The notes beneath the pieces were generated by a model. The model did not search any database. It was not told where the DNA came from and saw nothing but the letters and a program-made list of their open reading frames with translations. DNA of 64,000 nt from Aggregatibacter kilianii (lineage in GTDB: Bacteria > Pseudomonadota > Gammaproteobacteria > Enterobacterales > Pasteurellaceae): the NCBI RefSeq assembly GCF_003130255.1, contig NZ_NRCN01000001.1:1730501-1794500 (forward strand), read 5' to 3'. This document shows, in pieces, positions 8,219 to 18,021 of the stretch; position 1 is the first letter of the stretch, and every line of letters starts with the position of its first letter. A program made the position numbers and the translations under genes.

Positions 8219-11200
8219 ATGAAAATATCGTATTTTTTAACCGCACTTTGCGCCGCATTTGTGTTGAATGTGGCTGTGTCGCAAAGTGCATTTGCCGATC
8301 AAAATAACAACGCATTGCCGACGGAAAAAAGCCTTAAAGCAGATCTTGCCGCGGCAAATAAAATGGCTGATAGCGATGAGAAAAAAGCGTTGATTGACAG
8401 TTTGCAAACCTCATTAGATTTGTTGCAACAAATTCAAGCTCAACAAAAAAGCAATGAGGCATTGCAAAACACGATTAATGGCGCTGATGCCGAAATTCAA
8501 AAAAATAACAGTGAGTTACAAAATCTCAAGAAGCAACTTAACACTGCCAAAGCAGAGGATTATCAGTCTCGTAGCTTGTCTGATTTACAGGCTCAGCTTG
8601 AAAAATTAACCAATCAACAACAGGAAACACAGGCGGCATTAAGTGTTGCTAATAGTCAATTGGCGGGTCAAAGCTCGGTTTCCGAACGGGCGCAAGCCGC
8701 ATTAACTGCAAACCTGAAGCGTACTCAAGAGCTTAATCAAAAACTTAGCAATAGTGGCACCCCAAGCGTTTTGAAACAGCAGTATCAGTTGGAATTACAG
8801 CTGATCGATTTGAAAAATACCTATAACCAAATTTTGTTGAAAAATAGCGATCAGCTCACGGTGCTGTATCAGAGCCGTTATGATTTATTAAGCGTTCGCG
8901 CACAAGTGCAACAACAACAATTGGCAGTGATTCAGGAAGTGATCAACCAAAAAAACTTAGAACAAACGCAAAATCAGGTTGATCAAGTTCAGCAACAAAG
9001 CCAAAGTGCGGTCAAAAATCAGTTTATTCAGAAAGAATTGGAGCGTAACGCGCAGCTTAGCAAGTATTTGTTGGAGCAGACGGAAAAAATCAACACACTC
9101 ACGCAAGATGAACTAAGGATGCGTAATGTGTTGGATAATCTGACGCAAACCCAACGTACGATTGATGATCAAATCAGTTCTTTACAAGGCACGTTGGTGC
9201 TATCGCGGATTATTCAGCAACAAAAGCAAAAATTACCGACAAATTTAAACATTCAAGGGCTCTCCAAGCAAATTGCCGATTTGCGCGTGCAGATTTTTGA
9301 TATTACGCAAAAACGTAATGAGCTCTATGACTTAGAGAGTTATATTGAAAAAATCCAGCAGGATGAAAATCAGACGTTCAGCGCGGAGGAAAAGGCACAC
9401 TTTACCAATTTGTTAATTGAGCGTCGTAAGATTTTGTCAGATTTGATTAAGTCTTTGAATAATCAGTTGAATTTAGCTATTTCATTAGAGCTGACACAAC
9501 AGCAAATTACGCAAATTAGTGATCAGATTCAATCTAAATTGGATCAACAGAGTTTCTGGGTAAAAAGTAACAATCCGATTAATATGGATTGGATCAAAAA
9601 CTTGCCGATGTCTTTAAGTACCCAGTTTGACGGTATTGTCAAAAAATTAGGCTTTCCAAATGACTTTGATAATTTGCCGTATTTGTTGACTTATGTTTTT
9701 ATTTTAGTGGTTATCGGCGGCATTATTTTTAAATTTAAACCGGCAATTAAACATCGCTTGGGATTAATCAACAGCCAAATTAATACGCTACGTTCCGACA
9801 GCCAATGGCATACGCCTATTGCTTTATTCTATACGGCTATTCTGTCTTTATCCGCAACCTTGTGGTTCCTAGCTATTTGTCAAATTATTGGATTTTTCTT
9901 CTTTAGAAATCCGAATGAATTTTGGCAATGGTCACTAAGTATGGCGAGATATTGGTGGTTCTTTAGTTTTGTGTTGGCGGTGTTGCGCCCGAACGGCATT
10001 TTAGTGCGTCATTTTGGCTTTACGCAAGAAGGCGCGGAGAAATTGCAATCCATTACCAAGCGAATTATTGTTGCGGTGGTTTTATTACTTAACACGTCAA
10101 TTTTCAGTAATGTGATGGACAGCGGATTGGCCAATGATGTGCTAGGTGAAATTAATACGATTGTCGCCCTTGGTTTTTGTATTGCGATTATTGCACCGCG
10201 TTTTAATAAAGCGGTAAAAACTTTTGGCGATAGTGCACAAGATAATCGGGATAAACTGATTCTAAAAATCGTTCGGATTTTACTTCGCTTAGTGCCGGTG
10301 GGATTAATTGTGCTAATAGCCTTGGGCTATTACTACACCGCGTTGAACCTGATTTCTCATATGATTAATACGTATATTGCGTGGGTCGTTTGGTCACTCG
10401 TCCGCCATACGGTGTATCGCGCCATTACTGTTGCCTCACGTCGCTTGGCCTACCGTCGATTACAGGAAAAACGCCAACAAAAGGCTACTGAATCCAGTGA
10501 CGGAACAGCGTCCAATGATGTTGTGGTGGTTACCGAACAAGAAGAGGGGCTAGCGTTAAATGAAGTGCGTAGCCAATTGATGAGATTTGCCGATTTGTTT
10601 GTGTGGACAGCCTTATTTGCTATTTTCTATTATGTTTGGTCGGATTTAGTCACTGTAGTAAGTTATTTACGAGACATCACGTTGTGGCAACAAACAACAA
10701 ACAACGGAACCAGTGTGGTGACGGAAAGCATTTCGTTATTCAATTTAATTGTTGCCTTGGTGATTGTAGCGATTACCTATATCTTGGTACGTAACATTCC
10801 GGGGATTTTGGAAGTGCTTGTGTTCTCCCGCGTAAAATTGTCACAGGGCACGCCTTATACCATCAACACGTTATTAACCTATATTTTGGTGGCTATCGGT
10901 AGTGCCTGGGCATTCGCCACACTGGGGATGTCGTGGTCGAAATTGCAATGGTTGTTCGCTGCACTGTCTGTTGGTCTGGGTTTCGGTATGCAGGAAATCT
11001 TTGCGAACTTCGTGTCAGGTATCATCTTATTATTTGAACGCCCGATTCGCGTGGGAGATACCGTTACCATCAATGATGTCACTGGTACGGTAGCAAAAAT
11101 TCGCATTCGTGCGATTACTCTTATTGACCCCGATCGTAAGGAAGTCATTGTACCAAATAAATCCTTTGTAACGGGGCAGGTCATTAACTGGGCACTTTCT

Positions 11201-11545
11201 AATACCGTAACCCGCTTGGTTATTTCTATTGGCGTGGCGTACGGCTCCGATTTGGAACTGGTGAAACGCTTATTGTTACAAGCCGCAAACGAACAACCTT
11301 CAGTATTGAAAGATCCGGAACCGAGAGCCTTGTTCCTAAATTTTGGCGCGAGTACATTGGAACATGAATTACGCGTTTATGTAGGGCAACTTTCCGAACG
11401 TATCAGCACTATCGATGCATTAAACCGACGGATTAATGAATTATTTGCGGAACACAATATTGATATTGCTTTCAACCAACTTGATGTCTTTATTAAGAAT
11501 AAAGATACCGGTGTGATGATGCCGTTGGTGGATGTGAAATCGTAA
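8219..11545 (+). CDS. mscK: Large mechanosensitive channel, MscK (KefA) type
   Basis: A membrane-tension gated channel that releases solutes on osmotic downshock. I start it at 8219 (MKISYFLTALCAAF...), which gives a signal peptide cleaved near SAFA|DQ and a ribosome site AGGA 4 bases upstream; an in-frame ATG at 8192 overlaps menE and spoils the signal. The 1108 residues comprise a Gln-rich periplasmic coiled-coil region (about 30-440), many membrane helices (about 485-880) and the MscS core with pore and vestibule (GLGFGMQEIFANFVSG, then FERPIRVGDTVTI near 930-960). The size and long periplasmic domain fit MscK rather than MscS. Confidence 0.93.
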   Translation: MKISYFLTALCAAFVLNVAVSQSAFADQNNNALPTEKSLKADLAAANKMADSDEKKALIDSLQTSLDLLQQIQAQQKSNEALQNTINGADAEIQKNNSELQNLKKQLNTAKAEDYQSRSLSDLQAQLEKLTNQQQETQAALSVANSQLAGQSSVSERAQAALTANLKRTQELNQKLSNSGTPSVLKQQYQLELQLIDLKNTYNQILLKNSDQLTVLYQSRYDLLSVRAQVQQQQLAVIQEVINQKNLEQTQNQVDQVQQQSQSAVKNQFIQKELERNAQLSKYLLEQTEKINTLTQDELRMRNVLDNLTQTQRTIDDQISSLQGTLVLSRIIQQQKQKLPTNLNIQGLSKQIADLRVQIFDITQKRNELYDLESYIEKIQQDENQTFSAEEKAHFTNLLIERRKILSDLIKSLNNQLNLAISLELTQQQITQISDQIQSKLDQQSFWVKSNNPINMDWIKNLPMSLSTQFDGIVKKLGFPNDFDNLPYLLTYVFILVVIGGIIFKFKPAIKHRLGLINSQINTLRSDSQWHTPIALFYTAILSLSATLWFLAICQIIGFFFFRNPNEFWQWSLSMARYWWFFSFVLAVLRPNGILVRHFGFTQEGAEKLQSITKRIIVAVVLLLNTSIFSNVMDSGLANDVLGEINTIVALGFCIAIIAPRFNKAVKTFGDSAQDNRDKLILKIVRILLRLVPVGLIVLIALGYYYTALNLISHMINTYIAWVVWSLVRHTVYRAITVASRRLAYRRLQEKRQQKATESSDGTASNDVVVVTEQEEGLALNEVRSQLMRFADLFVWTALFAIFYYVWSDLVTVVSYLRDITLWQQTTNNGTSVVTESISLFNLIVALVIVAITYILVRNIPGILEVLVFSRVKLSQGTPYTINTLLTYILVAIGSAWAFATLGMSWSKLQWLFAALSVGLGFGMQEIFANFVSGIILLFERPIRVGDTVTINDVTGTVAKIRIRAITLIDPDRKEVIVPNKSFVTGQVINWALSNTVTRLVISIGVAYGSDLELVKRLLLQAANEQPSVLKDPEPRALFLNFGASTLEHELRVYVGQLSERISTIDALNRRINELFAEHNIDIAFNQLDVFIKNKDTGVMMPLVDVKS

Positions 11546-11567
11546 TTTGCAGTAAAGAGAGAAAATT

Positions 11568-12641
11568 ATGGCAGGAAATACTATCGGGCAACTGTTTCGC
11601 GTGACGACTTTCGGTGAATCCCACGGCATTGCATTGGGCTGTATCGTTGATGGCGTGCCGCCGAATATGGCATTATCGGAAGCGGATATTCAACCGGATT
11701 TGGACCGTCGCAAACCGGGGACCTCGCGCTACACCACGCCCCGCCGTGAAGATGATGAAGTGCAAATTTTGTCCGGCGTATTTGAAGGTAAAACGACCGG
11801 CACCAGTATCGGCATGATCATCAAAAATGCGGATCAACGCTCACAAGATTATGGCGACATTAAAGATCGTTTCCGTCCGGGGCACGCAGATTTTACCTAT
11901 CAACAAAAATACGGTATTCGTGATTATCGGGGAGGCGGTCGTTCTTCTGCTCGTGAGACAGCCATGCGTGTCGCCGCCGGAGCCATTGCCAAAAAATATT
12001 TACGTGAACAATTCGGTATCGAAGTACGTGGTTTTTTAAGCCAAATCGGTGAGGTAAAAATGGCACCGCAAGCCATTGAAAACATTGACTGGGAGGCTGT
12101 GAATAGCAATCCGTTCTTTTGCCCGGATCAAAGTGCGGTGGAAAAATTTGATGAATTAATCCGTGAACTGAAAAAACAGGGTGATTCCATTGGCGCCAAA
12201 ATCACTGTGGTAGCGGAAAATGTACCTGCAGGGCTGGGCGAGCCGGTGTTTGATCGCTTAGATGCCGATCTTGCTCATGCTTTAATGAGCATTAATGCTG
12301 TAAAAGGCGTTGAAATTGGTGATGGCTTTGCGGTGATAGAACAGAAAGGCAGTCAACATCGTGATGAAATGACGCCTGAAGGCTTTCTTTCTAACCACGC
12401 AGGCGGTATTTTAGGTGGTATTAGCTCTGGTCAACCGATAGTCGCCACGATTGCCTTAAAACCCACTTCCAGTATTACCATTCCGGGGCGCTCTATTAAT
12501 CTGGATGGCGAACCGGTGGAGGTCGTCACCAAAGGTCGCCATGATCCTTGTGTTGGTATTCGCGCCGTGCCGATTGCCGAGGCCATGATGGCGATTGTGT
12601 TATTGGATCATTTATTACGTTTTAAGGCACAGTGTAAATAA
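11568..12641 (+). CDS. aroC: Chorismate synthase
   Basis: AroC removes phosphate from EPSP to make chorismate, the branch point to aromatic amino acids, folate, and (through isochorismate) the menaquinone made by menE upstream. All three family signatures are present: GESHG near the N-terminus, the [13 protein letters not shown] block, and [21 protein letters not shown]. Length is 357 residues, normal for the FMN-dependent bacterial enzyme. It starts 22 bp after mscK behind AAAGAGAG and is followed 18 bp later by mepA, so it lies in the middle of a plus-strand operon. Confidence 0.97.
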   Translation: MAGNTIGQLFRVTTFGESHGIALGCIVDGVPPNMALSEADIQPDLDRRKPGTSRYTTPRREDDEVQILSGVFEGKTTGTSIGMIIKNADQRSQDYGDIKDRFRPGHADFTYQQKYGIRDYRGGGRSSARETAMRVAAGAIAKKYLREQFGIEVRGFLSQIGEVKMAPQAIENIDWEAVNSNPFFCPDQSAVEKFDELIRELKKQGDSIGAKITVVAENVPAGLGEPVFDRLDADLAHALMSINAVKGVEIGDGFAVIEQKGSQHRDEMTPEGFLSNHAGGILGGISSGQPIVATIALKPTSSITIPGRSINLDGEPVEVVTKGRHDPCVGIRAVPIAEAMMAIVLLDHLLRFKAQCK

Positions 12642-12659
12642 GCATAGTGAGACGATAAA

Positions 12660-13532
12660 ATGAAAAAAACGTTACTTGGATTCCTCAAAAGTGCGGTTAT
12701 TTTTAGCGGCGTTTTTTATACCGCCCAAGTGATTGCCGCACCGCAAGATTGGCAACAAATTAAGCGACCTATTCCGGCAGAAGACGGAAGACCTCAACCC
12801 ATCGGAAGTTATACCAATGGCTGTTTGATCGGTGCACAACCTTTGCCTTACAAGGGAGTGGGCTATCAAGTCATTCGCATGAATAAAAACCGTTATTACG
12901 GTCATCCCGATATGATTAGTTATTTACAACGTTTAGGTGAGCGGGCTAAAGCGGCGGGCTTGCCAACAATGTTGGTGGGAGATATTGCCATGCCCGGTGG
13001 CGGACGTTTTTTAACAGGGCACGCCAGCCATCAGATGGGATTGGATGCGGATATTTGGTTACGCATGGGGGCGATGTCTGATACGGATGCGCTAAACTCT
13101 GATGGTAAGGGTTTATTGGTGGTAAATCGTAAAGCACAGCGGGTGGATGAGAGCATTTGGAATGCAAATCATGCAAAATTAATTAAACTCGCGGCGGAAG
13201 ATCCAAAAGTTACCCGTATTTTCGTGAATCCGGCAATTAAGTTAAAACTTTGTGAAACTGCCGGTGCCGACCGTCATTGGTTGCATAAAATTCGTCCTTG
13301 GTTCGGACACGATTCCCATTTCCATGTGCGGATCGCTTGCCCGCAAGGAGCACAGTATTGTGAAAATCAAGCACCTGTGCCGGCCGGCGATGGTTGTGGT
13401 GAGGAGCTTTATTCTTGGTTTGAACCCGCCAAACCCGGTGCGACACCAAGTAAACCGAAAGTCACCCCACCGGAACCGTTTTTATGTCAACAGGTGTTAA
13501 GCTCTCCAAATCGAAGTGAATGGCTGGAGTAA
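12660..13532 (+). CDS. mepA: Penicillin-insensitive murein DD-endopeptidase MepA
   Basis: A periplasmic zinc LAS-family peptidase that cuts D-Ala-meso-DAP cross-links in peptidoglycan. Residues 1-27 form a signal peptide ending VIAA. Zinc-binding motifs are HASHQMGLDAD (121-131) and the late HFHVRIAC. Disulfide-forming cysteines typical of MepA are present (NGCLIG, CPQGAQYC, GDGC). The C-terminal 25 residues are Pro-rich. aroC-mepA adjacency is shared with E. coli. A USS lies in the signal-peptide region at about 12687. The gene ends 3 bp before the next one. Confidence 0.95.
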   Translation: MKKTLLGFLKSAVIFSGVFYTAQVIAAPQDWQQIKRPIPAEDGRPQPIGSYTNGCLIGAQPLPYKGVGYQVIRMNKNRYYGHPDMISYLQRLGERAKAAGLPTMLVGDIAMPGGGRFLTGHASHQMGLDADIWLRMGAMSDTDALNSDGKGLLVVNRKAQRVDESIWNANHAKLIKLAAEDPKVTRIFVNPAIKLKLCETAGADRHWLHKIRPWFGHDSHFHVRIACPQGAQYCENQAPVPAGDGCGEELYSWFEPAKPGATPSKPKVTPPEPFLCQQVLSSPNRSEWLE

Positions 13533-13535
13533 TAT

Positions 13536-14303
13536 ATGGAGTTTGGGGTTGATATTTTAGCCATTTTATTTGCGGTAGCGTTCATTGCCGGTTTTATCGA
13601 TGCGATTGCCGGTGGTGGCGGGTTAATAACGATTCCCGCCTTATTAATGACAGGCATTCCTCCCGCTGCCGCTCTCGGTACGAATAAACTCCAAGCCTGT
13701 GGCGGTTCATTTTCAGCCAGTTTATATTTTTTACGCAAAAGAGCGGTTAAATTTTCGGAAGTTTGGTTGATTTTGCTGATGATCTTTCTTGGTTCTGTGG
13801 CCGGCACAATTTTGATCCAATTAATCGACGCCTCCTTAATTAAGAAAATTCTGCCATTTCTCATTTTGGCCATCGGCTTATATTTTTTACTTACGCCTAA
13901 ACTAGGCGATGAAGATCGTAAACAGCGCCTATCATATCCGATTTTCGCGTTTTGTATCGGCTCGTTAATGGGATTTTATGATGGTTTTTTTGGTCCGGGC
14001 ACCGGATCGATTATGAGTTTGGCTTGTGTTACTTTACTTGGTTTTAATTTAGCCAAAGCCACCGCACATGCTAAAGTGATGAACTTTACGTCTAATCTGG
14101 CTTCGTTAATTTTCTTTTTAATCGGCGGACAGATTTTATGGACGGTTGGTTTGGTGATGATGGCAGGACAATTTATCGGTGCAAATTTCGGCGCTAAAAT
14201 GGTCATGACCAAAGGCAAAAGCTTAATTCGCCCAATGGTGGTGGTCATGTCTTTTATCATGACGATAAAAATGGCCTTTGATCAAGGCTGGTTTAATTTT
14301 TAA
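13536..14303 (+). CDS. TSUP-family permease (TauE/SafE, YfcA-like)
   Basis: A 255-residue inner-membrane protein with about eight hydrophobic segments. It carries the two half-motifs of the TSUP/TauE-SafE family: AGGGGLITIPALL near residue 25 and FFGPGTGSIM near 150. Members export or import sulfite, sulfoacetate or other small sulfur compounds; the substrate cannot be told here. It begins 3 bp after mepA and precedes lpxM by 36 bp, so it belongs to the same transcript. The mepA-yfcA link also exists in E. coli, which favours the YfcA subgroup. Confidence 0.88.
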   Translation: MEFGVDILAILFAVAFIAGFIDAIAGGGGLITIPALLMTGIPPAAALGTNKLQACGGSFSASLYFLRKRAVKFSEVWLILLMIFLGSVAGTILIQLIDASLIKKILPFLILAIGLYFLLTPKLGDEDRKQRLSYPIFAFCIGSLMGFYDGFFGPGTGSIMSLACVTLLGFNLAKATAHAKVMNFTSNLASLIFFLIGGQILWTVGLVMMAGQFIGANFGAKMVMTKGKSLIRPMVVVMSFIMTIKMAFDQGWFNF

Positions 14304-14339
14304 CGGTATAAAGTGCGGTGAATTTCCGCAAAGTTTTTT

Positions 14340-15296
14340 ATGACAGATTCTCAACAGAACATTCGTTTAACCGCACGTGTCGGCTATGAGCCGCATTTTT
14401 CATGGTCGTATTTAAAACCCAAATACTGGGGTGTTTGGCTCGGTATATTGGCACTGTTGTTATTGGCTTTCGTGCCTTTTCGCCTGCGTGATAAATTGGC
14501 TGCCAAACTGGGCGTGTTTATCGGACATAAAGCGAAAAAACAACGCAAACGGGCGCAAATTAATTTGCAATATTGCTTTCCTCAATGGACGGAGCAACAA
14601 CGCGAGCAGGTGATTGATGAAATGTTTGCCGTGTTGGCGCAAGTGATGTTAGGCATTGGTGAAATTGCCGTACGTTCTAAAAAACATTTGCAAAAGCGGA
14701 GTGAATTTATTGGCATTGAACACATCAAGCAGGCAAAAGAGCAGGGGAAAAACGTAATTTTGTTGGTGCCGCATGGTTGGGCAATTGATGCCTCCGGCAT
14801 TATTTTACACACGCATGGCATTCCAATGACATCTATGTATAACCCTCACCGCAACCCGTTGGTGGATTGGCTTTGGACATTGGCGCGTGAACGCTTCGGG
14901 GGCAAAATGCATGCCCGCCAAAATGGCATCAAACCGTTTTTAGCGCATATTCGTCAGGGGCAGATGGGCTATTATTTACCGGATGAAGATTTTGGTGAAG
15001 AGCAGAGCGTGTATGTGGATTTCTTCGCTACGTACAAAGCAACCCTGCCGGGCATCAATAAAATGGCGAAATTGGCGAAAGCGGTAGTAATTCCCATGTT
15101 TCCGCGTTATAACGCCGAGGCGGGCAAGTACCAAATGGAAATTCATCCGCCGATGACGTTAAGTGATGATCCGCAACAGTCGGCGCGTGCCATGAACGAA
15201 GAAATCGAAAGTTTTGTCACTGCCACTCCGGCCCAATATGTGTGGATCTTGCAGCTGTTGCGTACCAGAAAAAATGGTGAAGATCTTTATCATTAA
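14340..15296 (+). CDS. lpxM: Lipid A late acyltransferase LpxM (MsbB)
   Basis: This enzyme adds the last acyl chain (usually myristoyl) to Kdo2-lipid A at the inner face of the inner membrane. The 318-residue protein has an N-terminal membrane anchor (WLGILALLLLAFVPF, about 33-47) and the HX4D catalytic motif HGWAID (His145, Asp150), followed by the MTSMYNPHRNPLVDW block that binds acyl carrier protein. Sequence context (next to mepA/TSUP) suits the msbB locus rather than htrB/lpxL. A USS lies just upstream at 14311. It closes the seqA-menE-mscK-aroC-mepA run. Confidence 0.92.
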   Translation: MTDSQQNIRLTARVGYEPHFSWSYLKPKYWGVWLGILALLLLAFVPFRLRDKLAAKLGVFIGHKAKKQRKRAQINLQYCFPQWTEQQREQVIDEMFAVLAQVMLGIGEIAVRSKKHLQKRSEFIGIEHIKQAKEQGKNVILLVPHGWAIDASGIILHTHGIPMTSMYNPHRNPLVDWLWTLARERFGGKMHARQNGIKPFLAHIRQGQMGYYLPDEDFGEEQSVYVDFFATYKATLPGINKMAKLAKAVVIPMFPRYNAEAGKYQMEIHPPMTLSDDPQQSARAMNEEIESFVTATPAQYVWILQLLRTRKNGEDLYH

Positions 15297-15386
15297 TGTT
15301 CGGCAAATCGCCTTTTTATGGTAATATGCCGCCCGTTTTATAATTTCAATCCGCGTTCAAAAATGACCGCACTTTTAGGTAAAAAA

Positions 15387-15929
15387 ATGGAAAACAAACT
15401 TGCATTAATTGCATCTTCAATTAAATCGATTCCTAATTATCCGAAACCGGGAATTATTTTCCGTGATATCACCAGCTTGGTCGAAAATCCAAGTGCATTT
15501 CATGCCGCAATTGAACTCATCGTGCAGCATGTTAAAGCGAAAGGAATTACCAAAGTTATCGGCACCGAATCTCGTGGCTTTATTTTTGGGGCACCCGTGG
15601 CTTTAGCGCTAAACGTGCCTTTTGTGTTAGTACGCAAACCGGGTAAATTGCCACGTGAAACCATTGCACAATCCTATGAATTGGAATATGGTCAAGATAC
15701 CTTGGAAATCCATACGGATTCTATTCAAGCTAACGATAACGTCTTGGTTATTGACGATTTGTTGGCAACCGGCGGTACTGTCGAAGCAACCATTAAATTG
15801 GTACAACGCCTTGGCGGAGAGGTAAAATATGCCGCATTCGTGATTAATTTACCGGATTTAGGCGGCGAACAACGTTTACTCGGACTGGGTGTTGAACCTT
15901 ATACTTTAGTGAATTTTGAAGGCGAGTAA
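15387..15929 (+). CDS. apt: Adenine phosphoribosyltransferase
   Basis: Apt salvages adenine with PRPP to give AMP. The PRPP-binding motif [13 protein letters not shown] lies near residues 118-130, and the N-terminus ([19 protein letters not shown]) is family-typical. I choose the ATG at 15387 (180 residues, AGGT 6 bases upstream), matching the usual 180-183. Upstream in-frame ATGs at 15363 and 15318 would add up to 23 residues; the first of these is immediately followed by a USS (MTAL...), suggesting they are not used. dnaX begins 37 bp downstream; apt-dnaX adjacency is conserved. Confidence 0.96.
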   Translation: MENKLALIASSIKSIPNYPKPGIIFRDITSLVENPSAFHAAIELIVQHVKAKGITKVIGTESRGFIFGAPVALALNVPFVLVRKPGKLPRETIAQSYELEYGQDTLEIHTDSIQANDNVLVIDDLLATGGTVEATIKLVQRLGGEVKYAAFVINLPDLGGEQRLLGLGVEPYTLVNFEGE

Positions 15930-15966
15930 TTCGCCCTCTTTACCATGATTCAAGCAAGGATAAAGC

Positions 15967-18009
15967 ATGAGTTATCAAGTATTAGCAAGAAAGTGGCGAC
16001 CAAAAACCTTTAACGAGGTTGTTGGACAGCAGCACGTCTTGGCGGCACTTGCAAACGGCTTGCGTGAAAATCGCTTGCACCATGCTTATCTTTTCTCCGG
16101 CACCCGTGGTGTGGGCAAAACCTCCATCGCTCGGTTATTTGCTAAAGGACTGAATTGCGTCAACGGCGTGACGGCCGAACCTTGTGGTGAGTGCGAGCAC
16201 TGCAAGGCCATAGAAGAAGGCAATTTTATTGACTTAATCGAGATTGACGCAGCGTCCCGCACGAAAGTGGAAGATACCCGCGAATTACTGGATAACGTGC
16301 AATACAAACCGGTGGTTGGACGCTATAAAGTGTATCTTATCGACGAAGTGCATATGCTTTCCCGCCATTCCTTCAATGCATTGTTAAAAACTTTGGAAGA
16401 ACCGCCGGAATATGTGAAATTCCTGCTTGCCACGACAGATCCGCATAAGCTGCCGGTGACAATTTTGTCCCGTTGTATGCAGTTCCATTTGAAGGCTTTG
16501 GAGCCACAACAAATCTCTGCGCATTTGGCCGATATTTTGCAACAGGAAAACATTCCATTCGAAGATCTGGCTTTGGATAAGTTAGCCAATGCAGCCCAAG
16601 GTAGTATTCGAGACAGTTTAAGTTTAACGGATCAAGCCATTGCCATGAGTAACGGCAATGTAACGCTGAGCGTGGTAAAGGAGATGCTTGGCTTATTGGA
16701 TGAAAGCCAAGCTATCGACATTGTTTATGCCTTACAACAAGGTAATGGCGAAAAACTCATGCAGGTGGTGAATGCTGTTGCCGATAAAGCCGGGGATTGG
16801 GATGAATTATTACGGGAAGTGGCGGAAAATTTACACAAAATCGCCATGCAACAATTATTGCCACAACCGAATATTGATGAATCCAATCAAATTGGTTTTT
16901 TAGCCAAGCATATTGCGCCGGAAGATGTGCAATTCTTTTATCAAGTATTGGTTACCGGCCGAAAAGAACTCGCCTTGGCGCCAACGCCACGCATGGGGGC
17001 AGAAATGGTGCTATTGCGTGCCTTGGCATTTCATCCAAAATTAGTGAATTATGTCATTGCTACGGAATCGGCGCAAAGTGCGGTAGAAAATGCTGCTAAA
17101 TCTTCGATGCCATCCACTGCACAATCGGTTCATGCCATTGAAATGCCGGTAGTGTCTCAAGCGATCAAGGCACACTATCAGGCAAAAAAACAGCCGATTC
17201 ATCAAGATGTTCCCCATCAAGCCAATCTTCAAACTACACAGGCTCAATCTTCGGAGCAACCCGCCGAAGTGTTGGTGAATTCGCCGGTGCTTAATGCATT
17301 AGAAGGCCTGAATCAATTAGGGGCTATGCCAAGCCGTAGTGCATCAGAAAAAAAAAAGTCTGAGCACTTAAGCGAAAATTCGTTGCCAAAAACGACCGCA
17401 CTTTTAGCCGACAAAGAAAATAGGGAAGTGAAAAGTGCGGTAGAAAATTCAACCGAATCCGATACCGATGAAACTGACGTAGAGCTGCTTGGTGAGGACT
17501 ACCGTTGGGAGTGGAGTAATCCTGAGCTTGCCAATGTACAAGAAGGCCCGAAACCTTCCGAAATCAAGGCCGCCATTTTGCAAGACATCACACCTGAATT
17601 ACAACAAAAAATCGTCAATTTAACTCAAGAACAAGATCGTTGGGCGCGCTTAATTGAGCAAAGCGGTGTAGAGAATCTCACTAAAGAATTTGCTTTGAAT
17701 ACCTTTATTTGGCAGGAATCAGATGATGAATTAAAACTTGGTGTGCGTTCTAGCCATTCCCATTTGAACCAAGAAAAACATCGTAATGCCTTGCAACAAG
17801 CGGTTTCTTTTGTGCTGGAAAAAACGTTGCAACTTAATGTTGACATCAGCGATGATGCCGCTTACTTAACGCCAACGGATTATCGCCGTAAAACTTACAT
17901 CGTGTTACGTGAACAGGCGGAAAAAGAGGTGCTGCAAGATCAGAAACTAAAATTATTGGAGCAGGCATTTAATTGCGTTATTGACGTGAAAAGTATTCGC
18001 CCGGTGTAA
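15967..18009 (+). CDS. dnaX: DNA polymerase III subunits tau and gamma
   Basis: DnaX is the motor of the clamp loader; full-length tau also links the two polymerase cores and DnaB. The AAA+ domain has Walker A GTRGVGKTS (45-53), a zinc module (Cys64, Cys73, Cys76, Cys79), Walker B LIDEVHM and the SRC motif. Domain III follows to about 365, then a low-complexity linker (365-500) and the tau-specific C-terminal region to 680. Codons 461-464 read GAA AAA AAA AAG, a ten-A slippery run. A one-base slip in either direction meets a stop within a few codons, giving a gamma of about 465 residues. The linker contains three USS sites. Confidence 0.97.
   Translation: MSYQVLARKWRPKTFNEVVGQQHVLAALANGLRENRLHHAYLFSGTRGVGKTSIARLFAKGLNCVNGVTAEPCGECEHCKAIEEGNFIDLIEIDAASRTKVEDTRELLDNVQYKPVVGRYKVYLIDEVHMLSRHSFNALLKTLEEPPEYVKFLLATTDPHKLPVTILSRCMQFHLKALEPQQISAHLADILQQENIPFEDLALDKLANAAQGSIRDSLSLTDQAIAMSNGNVTLSVVKEMLGLLDESQAIDIVYALQQGNGEKLMQVVNAVADKAGDWDELLREVAENLHKIAMQQLLPQPNIDESNQIGFLAKHIAPEDVQFFYQVLVTGRKELALAPTPRMGAEMVLLRALAFHPKLVNYVIATESAQSAVENAAKSSMPSTAQSVHAIEMPVVSQAIKAHYQAKKQPIHQDVPHQANLQTTQAQSSEQPAEVLVNSPVLNALEGLNQLGAMPSRSASEKKKSEHLSENSLPKTTALLADKENREVKSAVENSTESDTDETDVELLGEDYRWEWSNPELANVQEGPKPSEIKAAILQDITPELQQKIVNLTQEQDRWARLIEQSGVENLTKEFALNTFIWQESDDELKLGVRSSHSHLNQEKHRNALQQAVSFVLEKTLQLNVDISDDAAYLTPTDYRRKTYIVLREQAEKEVLQDQKLKLLEQAFNCVIDVKSIRPV
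17348..17363 (+). promoter_or_regulatory. Slippery A10 run for programmed gamma production in dnaX
   Basis: Ten A's (17348-17357) followed by G contain A AAA AAG in the reading phase, as in E. coli dnaX. A -1 slip reads GTC then TGA (17361-17363). The other frame (after loss of one A) reads AGT CTG AGC ACT TAA. An inverted USS pair (17396-17406 and 17431-17441) could form an 11-bp stem, but it begins 37 bases downstream, farther than usual for ribosomal stimulation. No clear upstream Shine-Dalgarno stimulator is seen at 10 bases. Confidence 0.75.
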
Positions 18010-18021
18010 GGTAGATTTCCA

